Assembly: GCF_013155125.1 (NCBI RefSeq)
Contig: NZ_CP053564.1
Span: forward strand, 2,735,501 to 2,799,500
Direction of reading: 5' to 3'
From: Pseudonocardia broussonetiae
GTDB taxonomy: Bacteria; Actinomycetota; Actinomycetes; Mycobacteriales; Pseudonocardiaceae
Length of the DNA stretch: 64,000 bases
Positions within the stretch are counted from its first letter, which is position 1. Each line of letters starts with the position of its first letter. The notes beneath the pieces were generated by a model. That model searched no databases. It saw only the letters and a list, made by a program, of their open reading frames with translations, and had not been told where the DNA came from. Both the position numbers and the translations under genes were made by a program. Shown here one piece after another: positions 19,836 to 28,978 of the stretch.

Positions 19836-20340
19836 GGGCGTCGCCGTCGAGGCGGAAGGTGGACCAGCCGTCCATCGGGTACGCCCCCAGCCCGCGGTAG
19901 AAGGCGATGGACGGGGCGTTCCAGTCCAGCACCGACCACTCCAGCCGGCCGTAGCCGCGCTCGGCGCACACCCCGGCCAGCGTGGCGAGCAGGGCGCGGC
20001 CCAGGCCGGCGCCGCGGTGCGCGGGCTGCACGTAGAGGTCCTCCAGGTACACGCCGTGCACGCCGCGCCAGGTGGAGAAGTTGAGGAACCACAGCGCGCA
20101 GCCCACGACCCGGCCGTCGACCTCGGCCACGTGCCCGAACAGCGCGGGCGACGGGCCGAACAGCGCGGCGGTGAGCTGCTCGGCGGTGAGCAGGCACGAG
20201 TCGGGCTCGCGCTCGTACGCGGCCAGCTCGTGCACCAGCCCCACGACGGCCGCGACGTCGCCGGGCGCCACCGGCCGGACCGCCGCGACACCGCCCTCCG
20301 TCACGGCACCGCCGTCCGTCACGCCACCGCCGTCCGTCAC
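19774..20340 (-). CDS. GNAT-family N-acetyltransferase
   Basis: A 188-residue GNAT enzyme (Rv3216 position). The acetyl-CoA loop is VQPAHRGAGLGRALLATLAGVC, preceded by VAEVDGRVVGCALWFLNFSTW and VYLEDLYV, close to the diamine (SSAT-like) acetyltransferase subgroup, with ERGYGRLEWSVLDWNAPSIAFYRGLGA at the end of the fold. GTG at 20340 overlaps the stop of the phosphatase gene (GTGA). The first ~15 codons are an 18-bp tandem repeat with three in-frame GTG codons, so the real start is uncertain among them. Confidence 0.85.
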   Translation of the reverse strand: MTDGGGVTDGGAVTEGGVAAVRPVAPGDVAAVVGLVHELAAYEREPDSCLLTAEQLTAALFGPSPALFGHVAEVDGRVVGCALWFLNFSTWRGVHGVYLEDLYVQPAHRGAGLGRALLATLAGVCAERGYGRLEWSVLDWNAPSIAFYRGLGAYPMDGWSTFRLDGDALTALGRRAGPDPSTTRATAR

Positions 20341-20921
20341 GCCACCGCCCGCAGGTTGACGTGCACCAGGCTCGGCACGCCGCGCTCGTCGCCCAGCACC
20401 GACCAGGCGGCGGCGTCCATCGTGAACCGCACGCCCTCGGTGGCGGGCAGCCCGATCCAGCGCGCGATGAGCACGCGCGAGAAGTGGCCGTGCCCGACGA
20501 GGACGACGTCGCCGTCGGCCTCCCGGGCCTGCGCCAGCACCGCGTCGGCGCGGGCCCCGACGTCCTCGGGGGTCTCGCCGTTCGGGCAGGGGTGGGTCCA
20601 CACCGTCCAGCCGGGGACGGTCTCGCGGATCTGCGGCGTCGTGCGGCCCTCGCAGTCGCCGTAGTCCCACTCGCCGAGCCGCTCGTCGACGCGGTCGACG
20701 GTGAGCCCGGCCAGCTCGGCCGTGACCACCGCCCGGCTGCGCGGGCTGCTCAGCACCAGTGCGGGGGCGGCGCCGTCGCGCAGCCGCCTGCCGAGCTCGC
20801 CCGCGGCGACGGCGAGCTCGCGGCCGCGCTCGGTGAGCGGGATGTCGGTGCGACCGGTGTGCCTGCCCGAGAGCGACCACTCCGTCTCACCGTGTCGCAG
20901 CAGGTGCACCCGACCGGTCAT
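20337..20921 (-). CDS. Histidine phosphatase / phosphoglycerate-mutase-like protein (Gpm2 type)
   Basis: A 194-residue histidine phosphatase. The catalytic RHG motif is HLLRHGETEWSLSGRHTG near residue 8, with LSSPRSRAVVTAEL, the acid in ERLGEWDYGDCEGRT and the second His VGHGHFSRVL. It matches Rv3214, annotated gpm2 but reported to act as an acid phosphatase, so mutase activity should not be assumed. The start is leaderless (TACGTT, 6 nt, ATG). It is the first gene of an operon with the GNAT enzyme. Confidence 0.88.
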   Translation of the reverse strand: MTGRVHLLRHGETEWSLSGRHTGRTDIPLTERGRELAVAAGELGRRLRDGAAPALVLSSPRSRAVVTAELAGLTVDRVDERLGEWDYGDCEGRTTPQIRETVPGWTVWTHPCPNGETPEDVGARADAVLAQAREADGDVVLVGHGHFSRVLIARWIGLPATEGVRFTMDAAAWSVLGDERGVPSLVHVNLRAVA

Positions 20922-20992
20922 GGGGCCAACGTAGTGCGCCGGGCGCAGCGGGGCGTGATGCGAACGACGCAGCCGGAGGGCGTCCCACGGGT

Positions 20993-21154
20993 TAGGATCC
21001 CGGCGTACCCGACAGCCGAACCCCGTCGTTCCGCGCCGCTCCATCCCGGCAGCGCGTGATCCGCGGGAGGCCGTCCGGCACCGCGACAGGGCAGCCACCC
21101 GCCCTCCGGTGCACGGCGATCCAGCGCCCCGCGACCGGAAGCAGTGCATCCCCC
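20993..21154 (+). promoter_or_regulatory. Promoter and structured leader of the malic enzyme gene
   Basis: TAGGAT (20993-20998) is a likely -10, giving a 5' leader of about 150 nt, unusual in a window dominated by leaderless genes. The leader can form a nested hairpin: GCACCG (21078-21083) with CGGTGC (21107-21112), and inside it AGGGC (21088-21092) with GCCCT (21101-21105). It matches no riboswitch class I recognise. Confidence 0.4.
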
Positions 21155-22339
21155 ATGAGCTCGTCCACCGTGTCCACACCCCTGTCCGTCCCCGCCCCGA
21201 CCCGCGAGGACGTCTTCGCCGCGCACCTGGGCGGCAAGCTCTCCACCGGGCTGACGACCCCGCTCGACGACGCCCGCGACCTGGCGATCGCCTACACCCC
21301 CGGGGTGGCCGACGTCAGCCGCGCGATCGCCGCCGACCCCTCGCTGGTCTCCCGCTACACGTGGACGAGCCGGCTCGTCGCGGTCGTCAGCGACGGCACG
21401 GCGGTGCTCGGGCTCGGCGACATCGGGCCGCGCGCGTCGCTGCCGGTGATGGAGGGCAAGTCGGCGCTGTTCAAGGCGTTCGGCGGGCTCGACTCCATCC
21501 CGCTCGTGCTCGACACCACCGACGTCGACGAGATCGTGGAGACCCTCGTCCGCCTGCGCCCGAGCTTCGGGGCGGTCAACCTCGAGGACGTCTCCGCGCC
21601 GCGCTGCTTCGAGCTGGAGCGGCGCCTGGTCGAGGCGCTGGACTGCCCCGTCATGCACGACGACCAGCACGGCACGGCGATCGTGCTGCTCGCCGCCCTG
21701 CGCGGTGCGTGCACCGTGCAGCGCCGCGAGCTGTGCGACCTGCGCGTCGTCATCTCCGGCGCCGGGGCCGCGGGCGTCGCCTGCGCGCGCATCCTGCTGG
21801 CCGCCGGCGCGACGGACGTGACCGTCCTCGACTCCCGCGGCATCCTGCTGCCCGGCCGCTCCGGCGTCACGGGGGAGAAGGCCGCGCTCGCCGAGGTGAC
21901 CAACCCGCGTCGCCTGTCGGGCGCCACCGCCGAGGCGCTCGCGGGCGCCGACGTGTTCGTGGGCCTGTCCAGCGCGCGCCTGCCCGAGGAGCTGCTCTCG
22001 CTCATGGCGCCCGAGGCGTTCGTGTTCGCGCTGTCCAACCCGGACCCCGAGGTGCACCCGGACGTCGCGCGCCGCTACGCCTCGATCGTCGCCACCGGGC
22101 GCAGCGACTTCCCGAACCAGATCAACAACGTGCTGGCCTTCCCCGGCGTGTTCCGCGGGGCGCTCGACGCGGGCGCGCGGCGGATCACCGAGGCGATGAA
22201 GCTGGCCGCCGCGGACGCCATCGCGGCGGTCGCGCTCGACGACCTGGCGCCCGACCGGATCGTCCCGAGCCCGTTCGACCCGCGTGTCGCGCCCGCCGTG
22301 TCGCAGGCGGTCTCCGCGGCCGCGCAGGTGGGCGCCTGA
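21155..22339 (+). CDS. NAD(P)-dependent malic enzyme
   Basis: Oxidative decarboxylation of malate to pyruvate, linking the TCA cycle to pyruvate and NAD(P)H. The 394-residue short bacterial form shows LAIAYTPGVADVSRAIA with the catalytic Tyr, VSDGTAVLGLGDIGPRASLPVMEGK with the Lys, EDVSAPRCFELE and MHDDQHGTAIV for the metal, VVISGAGAAGVACARIL for the dinucleotide, and ALSNPDPEVHPD. It has no C-terminal phosphotransacetylase domain. Cofactor preference is not readable from these motifs. Confidence 0.94.
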   Translation: MSSSTVSTPLSVPAPTREDVFAAHLGGKLSTGLTTPLDDARDLAIAYTPGVADVSRAIAADPSLVSRYTWTSRLVAVVSDGTAVLGLGDIGPRASLPVMEGKSALFKAFGGLDSIPLVLDTTDVDEIVETLVRLRPSFGAVNLEDVSAPRCFELERRLVEALDCPVMHDDQHGTAIVLLAALRGACTVQRRELCDLRVVISGAGAAGVACARILLAAGATDVTVLDSRGILLPGRSGVTGEKAALAEVTNPRRLSGATAEALAGADVFVGLSSARLPEELLSLMAPEAFVFALSNPDPEVHPDVARRYASIVATGRSDFPNQINNVLAFPGVFRGALDAGARRITEAMKLAAADAIAAVALDDLAPDRIVPSPFDPRVAPAVSQAVSAAAQVGA

Positions 22340-22541
22340 GCCGACCTGACTCGGAGTGACCTCCAACTGGGCTCGGGGCCTGGGGGTTCGTGCTCCTGCG
22401 TCACTCGTCGTCACTCTCCGTGCAGGCTTTGATGATCACTCACTCGGGGCGGCGTAGGCCGATCGGGAGAAAGACCCGGATCGGGTGCGTCCCTGCGTCG
22501 TTGTGACGAGTGACCAACATTGCGTGACGGTGGGAGTGCCC

Positions 22542-25373
22542 GTGGACGAGCTCGGAGACCGGCCCGCCGGTGAGGCCGTCGCGCGGGCCGAGCTGCGCCG
22601 CGCGCGGCAGGCCGTCCTCGGCGGCGCGGTGCCGGCCGACCGGGCGCTGTTCGCCCGCGCCGTCGGCCGCGCCGTCGCCGAGACCCCCGAGCCGTCGCCC
22701 GTCACACCCGAGTCGGGCGTGCGGGTCGCGGCGCACCGCCTCCCCGACGCCGAGGGCCCCGGCCGCCGGGCCGCCGACACCATCCCCGCGCCGGGCGGGG
22801 AGAACGGCACGTCGATGGCGGACCTGCACGACCTGGACCCCGACGAGCGCACCGACCCCGAGGGCTCGCCGGCGCTCCCGGCGCTGCGCACCGCGGTCTT
22901 CGGCGCCGGCCGCGGCGCGTCGGACCTGGGCGGGCCGCTGCCCGGCGGGGGCGTCGTCGGCGGGCCGGAGATCGTCTCGCTGCCCTCGGCCCCCGCGCTC
23001 GTGTGCGACCGCGACGACCGGATCGTCCGCGTCAACGCCCCGCTGCTGCGCCTGGCCGGGCGCGTCGGCGGGCGGGCGGGCGCCGCGGACAACGCCGCCG
23101 AGGCCGAGGCGGGGCTGTTCGGCCTGCGCCTCCCGCAGCTCGTCGTCGGCCCCGACACCGACGCCCGGCTGGTCCGGCCCGACGGCGAGCTCGTGCGGGT
23201 GCGGGTCGTGCGCTGGGAGCTGCCCGGGCGCGAGCTGCGCGCCGTCGTGCTCGTCGAGCTGCCCGAGGGCGGCGGCACCGAGCAGCAGCGCGTCGACCGC
23301 CGCTGGGTCGCCGAGCTGGAGCGCCTCGCGGGCGTCGGCACCTGGAGCTACGAGCTGGCCACGGCCACGCTGCGCCGCAGCGAGACGCTGCTGGAGCTCT
23401 ACCGGTCGGCCGGCGTCGAGCCGGAGGGCGTCGAGGGTCCGGTGGAGGGCGAGCAGGTCGCCCTGCTGTGCCGCGGCCTGCGCGGCGGCGGCACCGCCAC
23501 CGACCACCACGTCGAGCTGCGCCTGCCCGGCGAGCGGCTGCTGAGCTGCCGCGCCGAGGTCGAGACCTCCGCCGACGGCGTGCCGGTCCGGCTGGTCGGC
23601 GTGGTGCGCGACCTGTCCGAGCAGCGGCAGGCGCAGGACCGCGTCCGGCACGCCGGGCGGCGCTTCGCCGACCTCATGGAGATGGTGCCCTCGGGCGTCG
23701 CCATGATCGACCCGAACGGCGTCGTGATCGACGCCAACGCCAACATGTGCGCCCTGCTCGACGTCCCGCCGCACGCGCTGCGCGGCGTCTCGGCCGCCGA
23801 CCTCACCGCCGAGGGCCCGCTCGACCTGCTCGGCCCGGACCGCGCGGCGCTGCCCGGCTGGCTGCGGCCCGTGGCGCCCGGCGCCCGGCACGGCTACCGC
23901 GTCGACGCCGCCCCGCTGCTGCGCGCCGACGGCACGACGGTGTGGTGCGAGGTCAGCGCGTCGGTCTCCACGGCCGACGACGGCAGCTGGTTCTGGCTGG
24001 TGGCCTGCACCGACATCGGCGAGCGCCGCCGGGCCGCGGAGCTGCTGCGCAGCGCGGGCACCGTCGACGAGCTGACCCGCCTGCCCAACCGCGCCGCCTG
24101 CCTGTCGCTGGTCGACGCGCTGCTGGCCGGCCCGGCGCGCGACCGCGTCGCCGTCGTCTGCGGCGACCTGGACGACTTCTCGCGCGTCAACTCCTCCCTG
24201 GGCCACGAGGTCGGCGACGACCTGCTGGTCTCGCTGGCGGGGCGCCTGCAGCGCGAGCTGCCGGTGGGCTGCACGGCGGCGCGGCTCTCGGGCGACGAGT
24301 TCGTCGTCATCTGCGCCGACCACGCGGAGGTGGGCGGGCCCGACCAGCTCGCCCGCCTCGTCTCCGACCTGCTGCGCACCACGATCACGGTGCACGGCCA
24401 GCCGGTGCAGATGACGGCGTCGGTGGGGCTGGCGACGCCGGTCCCTCTCGGCGACGTCCGGGCGGCGGACCTGCTGCGGTTCGCCGAGGTCGCGATGCAG
24501 GACGCCAAGCGGCGGCAGTGCCGCGGAGGGATCGGCATGGCCACCGACGGAGTCGTCAGTTCCGCCACGCAGGCGCTCGCGCTCGAGGCAGAGCTGCGTG
24601 CCGCGATCACCGGCACCGGGCTGGTGCTGCAGTACCAGCCCGTGGTCGGCCCGGACGGCACGATCACCAGCGCCGAGGCGCTCGTGCGCTGGCACCACCC
24701 CGAGCGCGGGGTGATCCCGCCGAACGACTTCCTGCCGGTCGCGCAGCGCAGCGGGCTGCTGCGCGAGCTGGACCTGTGGGTCCTGCGCACCGCCTGCGCC
24801 GAGGCCGCGTCGTGGCCCGAGCACCGCGGGCGCCGCCCGTCGGTGGCGGTCAACCTCGCGGGGCTGCTGCCCGGCGACGTCGACTTCCTGACCGTCGTCG
24901 ACGAGATCGTCACCGGCTCCGGGCTCGACTGGGACCACCTCGTGCTGGAGCTCGTCGAGACGAGCCTGGTGGCGCTGCCGCCGCACGCGCTCGCCGCGAT
25001 GGCCGAGCTCGTCGACCGGGGCGTGCGGTTCGCCGTCGACGACTTCGGCACCGGCTACTCGTCGCTGGCCCGGCTCAAGGACCTGCCGGCGCAGACGGTG
25101 AAGGTCGACCGCGCGTTCGTCACGGGCGTCGCGGACGACCCGGCAGCCTTCGCGGTGGCGCGCGCGGTCGTCGACATGGCCCGGGCGATGGGCCGTTCGA
25201 CGGTGGCCGAGGGCGTCGAGACCGCCGAGCAGTTCCACGTGCTGCGGGGCATCGGCGTGGACGCCTACCAGGGCTGGCTGTTCTCCCGGCCGCTCCCCGC
25301 GGAGCGCCTGCGCGAGGTCTTCGCGGGCGGTCGGCTGGCCACCCCGGCGGCCTCCGCGGCGCTCGCCGGCTGA
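22542..25373 (+). CDS. PAS-GGDEF-EAL cyclic di-GMP turnover protein
   Basis: About 943 residues. After a long Gly/Ala-rich N-terminal region come PAS-like sensor domains (FADLMEMVPSGVAMIDPNGVVIDAN), a GGDEF domain (LTRLPNR, ending in the active-site SGDEF near residue 583) and an EAL domain. The phosphodiesterase residues look intact: EAL in SAEALVRWHHP, VAVNLAG, LELVETS, DDFGTGYSS, VKVDRAFV and AEGVET. Cyclic di-GMP hydrolysis is therefore likely; synthesis is possible because SGDEF variants can be active. No membrane helix is seen. GTG at 22542 has GGGAG 5 nt upstream; the frame is open to 22485. Confidence 0.9.
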   Translation: MDELGDRPAGEAVARAELRRARQAVLGGAVPADRALFARAVGRAVAETPEPSPVTPESGVRVAAHRLPDAEGPGRRAADTIPAPGGENGTSMADLHDLDPDERTDPEGSPALPALRTAVFGAGRGASDLGGPLPGGGVVGGPEIVSLPSAPALVCDRDDRIVRVNAPLLRLAGRVGGRAGAADNAAEAEAGLFGLRLPQLVVGPDTDARLVRPDGELVRVRVVRWELPGRELRAVVLVELPEGGGTEQQRVDRRWVAELERLAGVGTWSYELATATLRRSETLLELYRSAGVEPEGVEGPVEGEQVALLCRGLRGGGTATDHHVELRLPGERLLSCRAEVETSADGVPVRLVGVVRDLSEQRQAQDRVRHAGRRFADLMEMVPSGVAMIDPNGVVIDANANMCALLDVPPHALRGVSAADLTAEGPLDLLGPDRAALPGWLRPVAPGARHGYRVDAAPLLRADGTTVWCEVSASVSTADDGSWFWLVACTDIGERRRAAELLRSAGTVDELTRLPNRAACLSLVDALLAGPARDRVAVVCGDLDDFSRVNSSLGHEVGDDLLVSLAGRLQRELPVGCTAARLSGDEFVVICADHAEVGGPDQLARLVSDLLRTTITVHGQPVQMTASVGLATPVPLGDVRAADLLRFAEVAMQDAKRRQCRGGIGMATDGVVSSATQALALEAELRAAITGTGLVLQYQPVVGPDGTITSAEALVRWHHPERGVIPPNDFLPVAQRSGLLRELDLWVLRTACAEAASWPEHRGRRPSVAVNLAGLLPGDVDFLTVVDEIVTGSGLDWDHLVLELVETSLVALPPHALAAMAELVDRGVRFAVDDFGTGYSSLARLKDLPAQTVKVDRAFVTGVADDPAAFAVARAVVDMARAMGRSTVAEGVETAEQFHVLRGIGVDAYQGWLFSRPLPAERLREVFAGGRLATPAASAALAG

Positions 25374-25489
25374 GGTGCCCGCAGAATCTCAGGCTCATCA
25401 CAACGGTCGCGGGGTCACGACCGGTCGGGTTAGCCTTCTGCTCTCACGGGGACCGGCAAGCGGTTCCCGCTGGACAGGGGGTCCCTCGG

Positions 25490-26599
25490 ATGATCGAGTT
25501 CCGGGGCGTGACCAAGCGATTCCCCGACGGCACGGTGGCGGTCGACGCACTCGACCTCACCGTCGACGACGGCGGCATCACGGTGTTCGTGGGGCCGTCC
25601 GGATGCGGCAAGACCACGTCACTGCGGATGATCAATCGCATGGTCGAGCCGACAGGTGGCACGATCCTGATCGACGGCACCGACATCATGTCGGGGGACC
25701 CGGCGCAGCTGCGCCGGGGGATCGGCTACGTGATCCAGCAGGCCGGTCTGTTCCCGCACCGCACGATCCTCGACAACATCGCCACCGTGCCGATGCTGCT
25801 CGGCTGGAGCAAGGCGAAGGCCCGCACGCGCGCGGCTGAGCTGATGGAGATCGTCGGCCTCGCGCCGGAGATGGCCAAGCGCTACCCGACGCAGCTCTCG
25901 GGCGGCCAGCAGCAGCGCGTCGGGGTGGCCCGCGCGCTCGCGGCCGACCCGCCGATCCTCCTGATGGACGAGCCGTTCAGCGCGGTCGACCCGGTCGTCC
26001 GGGAGAACCTGCAGGACGAGCTGCTGCGCCTGCAGGCGGAGCTGGGCAAGACGATCGTCTTCGTCACCCACGACATCGACGAGGCCGTGAAGCTCGGCGA
26101 CAAGGTCGCGGTGTTCCGCACCGGCGGCATCCTCGCCCAGTACGACGAGCCGGGGCACCTGCTCGCCCGTCCCGCCGACGACTTCGTCGACGGCTTCGTG
26201 GGCCGCGACCGCGGCTACCGCGGCCTCGGGTTCCTGCCCGCCGAGGGGCTGCCCGTCGGCGACCTGCCGACCGTGACGATGGGGGCGGGGGCCGACCAGG
26301 TCCGCGACGCCGCGCGCGACGGCTGGGCGCTCGTCGTCGACGACGCCCGCAAGCCGCTGGGCTGGGTGCAGGTCGACGGCCGCGCGACGCTGCCGTCCAC
26401 GCCCGACGACCTCGTGGCGGGCGGCTCGCTCTACGACACCGCCGCCGACTCGCTGCGCGGCGCGCTCGACTCCGCCCTGTCCTCCCCGTCGGGGCTCGGG
26501 GTGGCCGTCGACGCCACGGGTGCGGTCGTCGGCTCGGTCCGCGCCGACGACGTGCTCACCGCGCTGGCCACCGCGCGCAAGCACGAGGACGCGGCGTGA
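25490..26599 (+). CDS. proV: Osmoprotectant ABC transporter ATP-binding protein (ProV/OpuBA)
   Basis: The ATPase of a glycine betaine/carnitine/choline-type importer, 369 residues. Walker A is GPSGCGKTTSL, the Q-loop IQQAGLFPHRTI, the signature LSGGQQQRVGVARAL, Walker B LLMDEPFSAVDP, and the H-loop FVTHDIDEAVKL. After residue ~240 a CBS-like C-terminal region (WALVVDDARKPLGWV, GVAVDATGAVVGSV) is expected to sense ionic strength in this family. It leads a four-gene operon with two permeases and a binding protein. Confidence 0.95.
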   Translation: MIEFRGVTKRFPDGTVAVDALDLTVDDGGITVFVGPSGCGKTTSLRMINRMVEPTGGTILIDGTDIMSGDPAQLRRGIGYVIQQAGLFPHRTILDNIATVPMLLGWSKAKARTRAAELMEIVGLAPEMAKRYPTQLSGGQQQRVGVARALAADPPILLMDEPFSAVDPVVRENLQDELLRLQAELGKTIVFVTHDIDEAVKLGDKVAVFRTGGILAQYDEPGHLLARPADDFVDGFVGRDRGYRGLGFLPAEGLPVGDLPTVTMGAGADQVRDAARDGWALVVDDARKPLGWVQVDGRATLPSTPDDLVAGGSLYDTAADSLRGALDSALSSPSGLGVAVDATGAVVGSVRADDVLTALATARKHEDAA

Positions 26600-26615
26600 G
26601 CGCCCGGATCGTTCC

Positions 26616-27269
26616 GTGATCGACTGGAGCTGGATCCCGGCCAACGCCGACCGGCTCGGCCCGGCGATCCTGCAGCACCTGGTGCTGGCGCTGGTCCCGG
26701 TGCTGATCGGGCTCGTCGTCGCGGTGCCGGTGGGGTGGCTGGCCAACCGGTCGCGCGCCGCGCGCGCGGTGCTCGTGCCGGCCGCAGGGCTGCTCTACAC
26801 GATCCCGTCGCTGGTGCTGTTCATCGTGCTGCCCGGCATCCTCGGCACGCAGATCCTCGACCCGCTCAACGTCGTCGTCGCGCTGTCGGTCTACACCGTG
26901 GCGCTGCTCGTGCGCTCGGTCGCCGACGCGCTGGCCGCCGTGCCGGGCATGGTCGTCGCCGCGGCCACGGCGATGGGCTACAAGCCCGCGCGGCGGTTCG
27001 CGCAGGTGGAGCTGCCGCTGTCGCTGCCCGTCCTGATCTCGGGGCTGCGGGTCGCGACCGTCACCAACATCAGCCTCGTCGCGGTCGGCGCCCTGATCGG
27101 CATCGGCGGCCTGGGCTACTTCCTCACCGACGGCTTCCTGCGCGGCTCGTCCACCTCCATCCTCGTCGGGACGGTCCTCATCTTCGTCATCGCGCTGATC
27201 TTCGACTCGCTGCTCGTGCTGGTCGGCAAGCTCGCCACCCCGTGGGTCGGCGCCGGGGCGTCGCGCTGA
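26616..27269 (+). CDS. Osmoprotectant ABC transporter permease (ProW/OpuBB)
   Basis: A 217-residue inner-membrane permease with five to six helices. It shows the family pattern VPVGWLANRSR, YTIPSLVLFIVLPGILG, and the EAA-like loop VAAATAMGYKPARRFAQVELPLSLPVLISGLR that docks on the ATPase. GTG at 26616 begins the conserved frame 16 nt after the proV stop. The stop overlaps the next permease start by one base. Confidence 0.93.
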   Translation: MIDWSWIPANADRLGPAILQHLVLALVPVLIGLVVAVPVGWLANRSRAARAVLVPAAGLLYTIPSLVLFIVLPGILGTQILDPLNVVVALSVYTVALLVRSVADALAAVPGMVVAAATAMGYKPARRFAQVELPLSLPVLISGLRVATVTNISLVAVGALIGIGGLGYFLTDGFLRGSSTSILVGTVLIFVIALIFDSLLVLVGKLATPWVGAGASR

Positions 27270-28039
27270 TGGGCGGCCTCGTGAGCGACGTCCTCGCCTG
27301 GTTCGCCGACCCGTCGAACCTCACCGGGTCCACCGGCGTGCCCGCGCGGATCCTCGAGCACATCCAGTACAGCGGCGTCGCGCTGGTCATCGCGGTGCTG
27401 ATCGCCGTGCCGATCGGCGCGTACGTCGGGCACACCGGGCGCGGCGGCTTCGCCGTCGTCGGCGTGGCCAACGGGATGCGCTCGCTGCCCGAGATCGGCG
27501 TGGTGCTGCTGCTCGTCACGTTCGGTGGCGGCGTCAGCCTCACGCCGGTGACGATCGCGCTGGTCGTGCTGGCCATCCCGCCGCTGCTGGGCGGCACCTA
27601 CGCCGGTGTCCGCAACGTCGACCGCGCCACCGTCGACGCCGCCCGCGGCATGGGCATGACCGAGCGCGAGATCCTCACCAAGGTCGAGCTCCCCAACGCG
27701 CTCCCGCTCATCATCGGCGGGCTGCGCACGGCGACGCTGCAGGTCATCGCCACCGCAGCGGTGGCGGCGCTGGTCGGCGTCGGCGGCCTCGGCCGCTACC
27801 TGATCGACGGCCTCGGCGTCCGCGACTACACGCAGATGGCGGCCGGCGCGCTCCTCATCGCCGCGCTCGCCCTCACCGCGGAGGCCGTGCTCGCCGGCGT
27901 GCAGCGCCTGGTGGTCTCGCCCGGCCTGCGCACCTCGGCCTCGGCCGGTCGCCGCGCCGCGGCCCCGCCGTCGGAGCCCGCTCCCCCCGCTCCCTCCCCG
28001 ACCCGCTCCACCCCCGAACCCGAACTCGCTAGGAGCTGA
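27269..28039 (+). CDS. Osmoprotectant ABC transporter permease, second subunit (ProZ/OpuBD)
   Basis: A second permease of the same importer, 256 residues, with VLIAVPIGAYVGHTGRGG, NGMRSLPEIGVVLLL and the EAA loop DAARGMGMTEREILTKVELPNALPLIIGGLR. Its C-terminal ~35 residues are Pro/Ala-rich and extend past the normal end. ATG at 27269 overlaps the upstream stop (TGATG). Two different permeases in one operon is the usual actinobacterial proXVWZ layout. Confidence 0.93.
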   Translation: MGGLVSDVLAWFADPSNLTGSTGVPARILEHIQYSGVALVIAVLIAVPIGAYVGHTGRGGFAVVGVANGMRSLPEIGVVLLLVTFGGGVSLTPVTIALVVLAIPPLLGGTYAGVRNVDRATVDAARGMGMTEREILTKVELPNALPLIIGGLRTATLQVIATAAVAALVGVGGLGRYLIDGLGVRDYTQMAAGALLIAALALTAEAVLAGVQRLVVSPGLRTSASAGRRAAAPPSEPAPPAPSPTRSTPEPELARS

Positions 28040-28043
28040 CCCC

Positions 28044-28976
28044 GTGAAGACGACTCGCCTGGGTGCCACGATCGCGGCCGGACTGGCCGGCATGCTGCTG
28101 CTCGCCGCCTGCGGCGGCGGCGGCGGAGGGAGCGGCGACCCCCTCGCCGGTGGCGGCGAGGCCGCCGCGCCCGCCGACGTGATCCGCGTGGGCTCCGAGC
28201 AGTTCCCCGAGAACCAGCTCCTCGGTGAGATCTACGCGCAGGCGCTGGAGGCCAACGGCGTCACCGTCGAGCGGCGCTTCGCCATCGGCTCGCGCGAGAC
28301 CTACTACCCGGCCCTGCTCGACGGGTCGATCGACGTCGTCCCCGACTACAACGGCAACCTCCTGCGCTACGTCGTGCCCGAGGCCACCGAGTCCTCGCCC
28401 GAGGAGGTCTACGCCGCGCTGCAGTCGGCGCTGCCGCCCGAGCTGACGCTGCTGGAGCAGGCCGCCGCGGAGAACAAGGACGCGTTCACCGTCACGCGCG
28501 CCTTCGCCGAGGCCAACAACCTCACCTCGATCGAGGACGTCGTGCCGCTCTGCCCGACCATCCAGTTCGGCGGGCCGACGCAGTTCCAGGAGCGCTCGTA
28601 CGGCATCGAGGGCATGCGCAACAACTACGGCTGCGAGTTCAAGGGCTTCACCCCGCTCGACACCGGTGGCCCGCTGACCGTCGCCGCGCTGGCCGACGGC
28701 ACCATCCAGGGCGCCGACCTGTTCACGACCGACCCGGCCATCCCCGCCAACGACTTCGTGACGCTCGAGGACCCCAAGAACAACTTCCCGGCGCAGAACA
28801 TCGTGCCGCTGATCAACGCCGCCAAGGTCACCCCGCAGGTGGAGGAGGCCCTCAACGGCGTCTCCGCGGCGCTGACCCAGGAGGAGCTGCTCAACCTCAA
28901 CGTCATCATCGGCGAGCAGAGCCAGACCGACGCCCAGATCGCGAAGACGTGGCTGACCGAGAAGGGCCTCGTCTGA
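28044..28976 (+). CDS. proX: Osmoprotectant-binding lipoprotein (ProX/OpuBC)
   Basis: A substrate-binding lipoprotein of 310 residues. The signal peptide MKTTRLGATIAAGLAGMLLL ends at the lipobox LAAC, followed by a Gly-rich linker. The type II binding domain starts at VIRVGSEQFPENQLLGEIYAQ and has AIGSRETYYPALLDGSIDVVPDYNGNLL, the family's ligand-site region, and ALADGTIQGADLFTTDP. GTG at 28044 is preceded by AGGAGC at 28031-28036. It is the last gene of the importer operon. Confidence 0.93.
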   Translation: MKTTRLGATIAAGLAGMLLLAACGGGGGGSGDPLAGGGEAAAPADVIRVGSEQFPENQLLGEIYAQALEANGVTVERRFAIGSRETYYPALLDGSIDVVPDYNGNLLRYVVPEATESSPEEVYAALQSALPPELTLLEQAAAENKDAFTVTRAFAEANNLTSIEDVVPLCPTIQFGGPTQFQERSYGIEGMRNNYGCEFKGFTPLDTGGPLTVAALADGTIQGADLFTTDPAIPANDFVTLEDPKNNFPAQNIVPLINAAKVTPQVEEALNGVSAALTQEELLNLNVIIGEQSQTDAQIAKTWLTEKGLV

Positions 28977-28978
28977 CC

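Noticed and set aside
22340..22541. Cyclic di-GMP riboswitch before the GGDEF-EAL gene
   Set aside because: The conserved core of the known classes could not be found by eye; the region looks unstructured.
22440..25238. Open frame of 932 codons antisense to the GGDEF-EAL gene
   Set aside because: It is a shadow of the plus-strand gene, whose catalytic motifs are intact.
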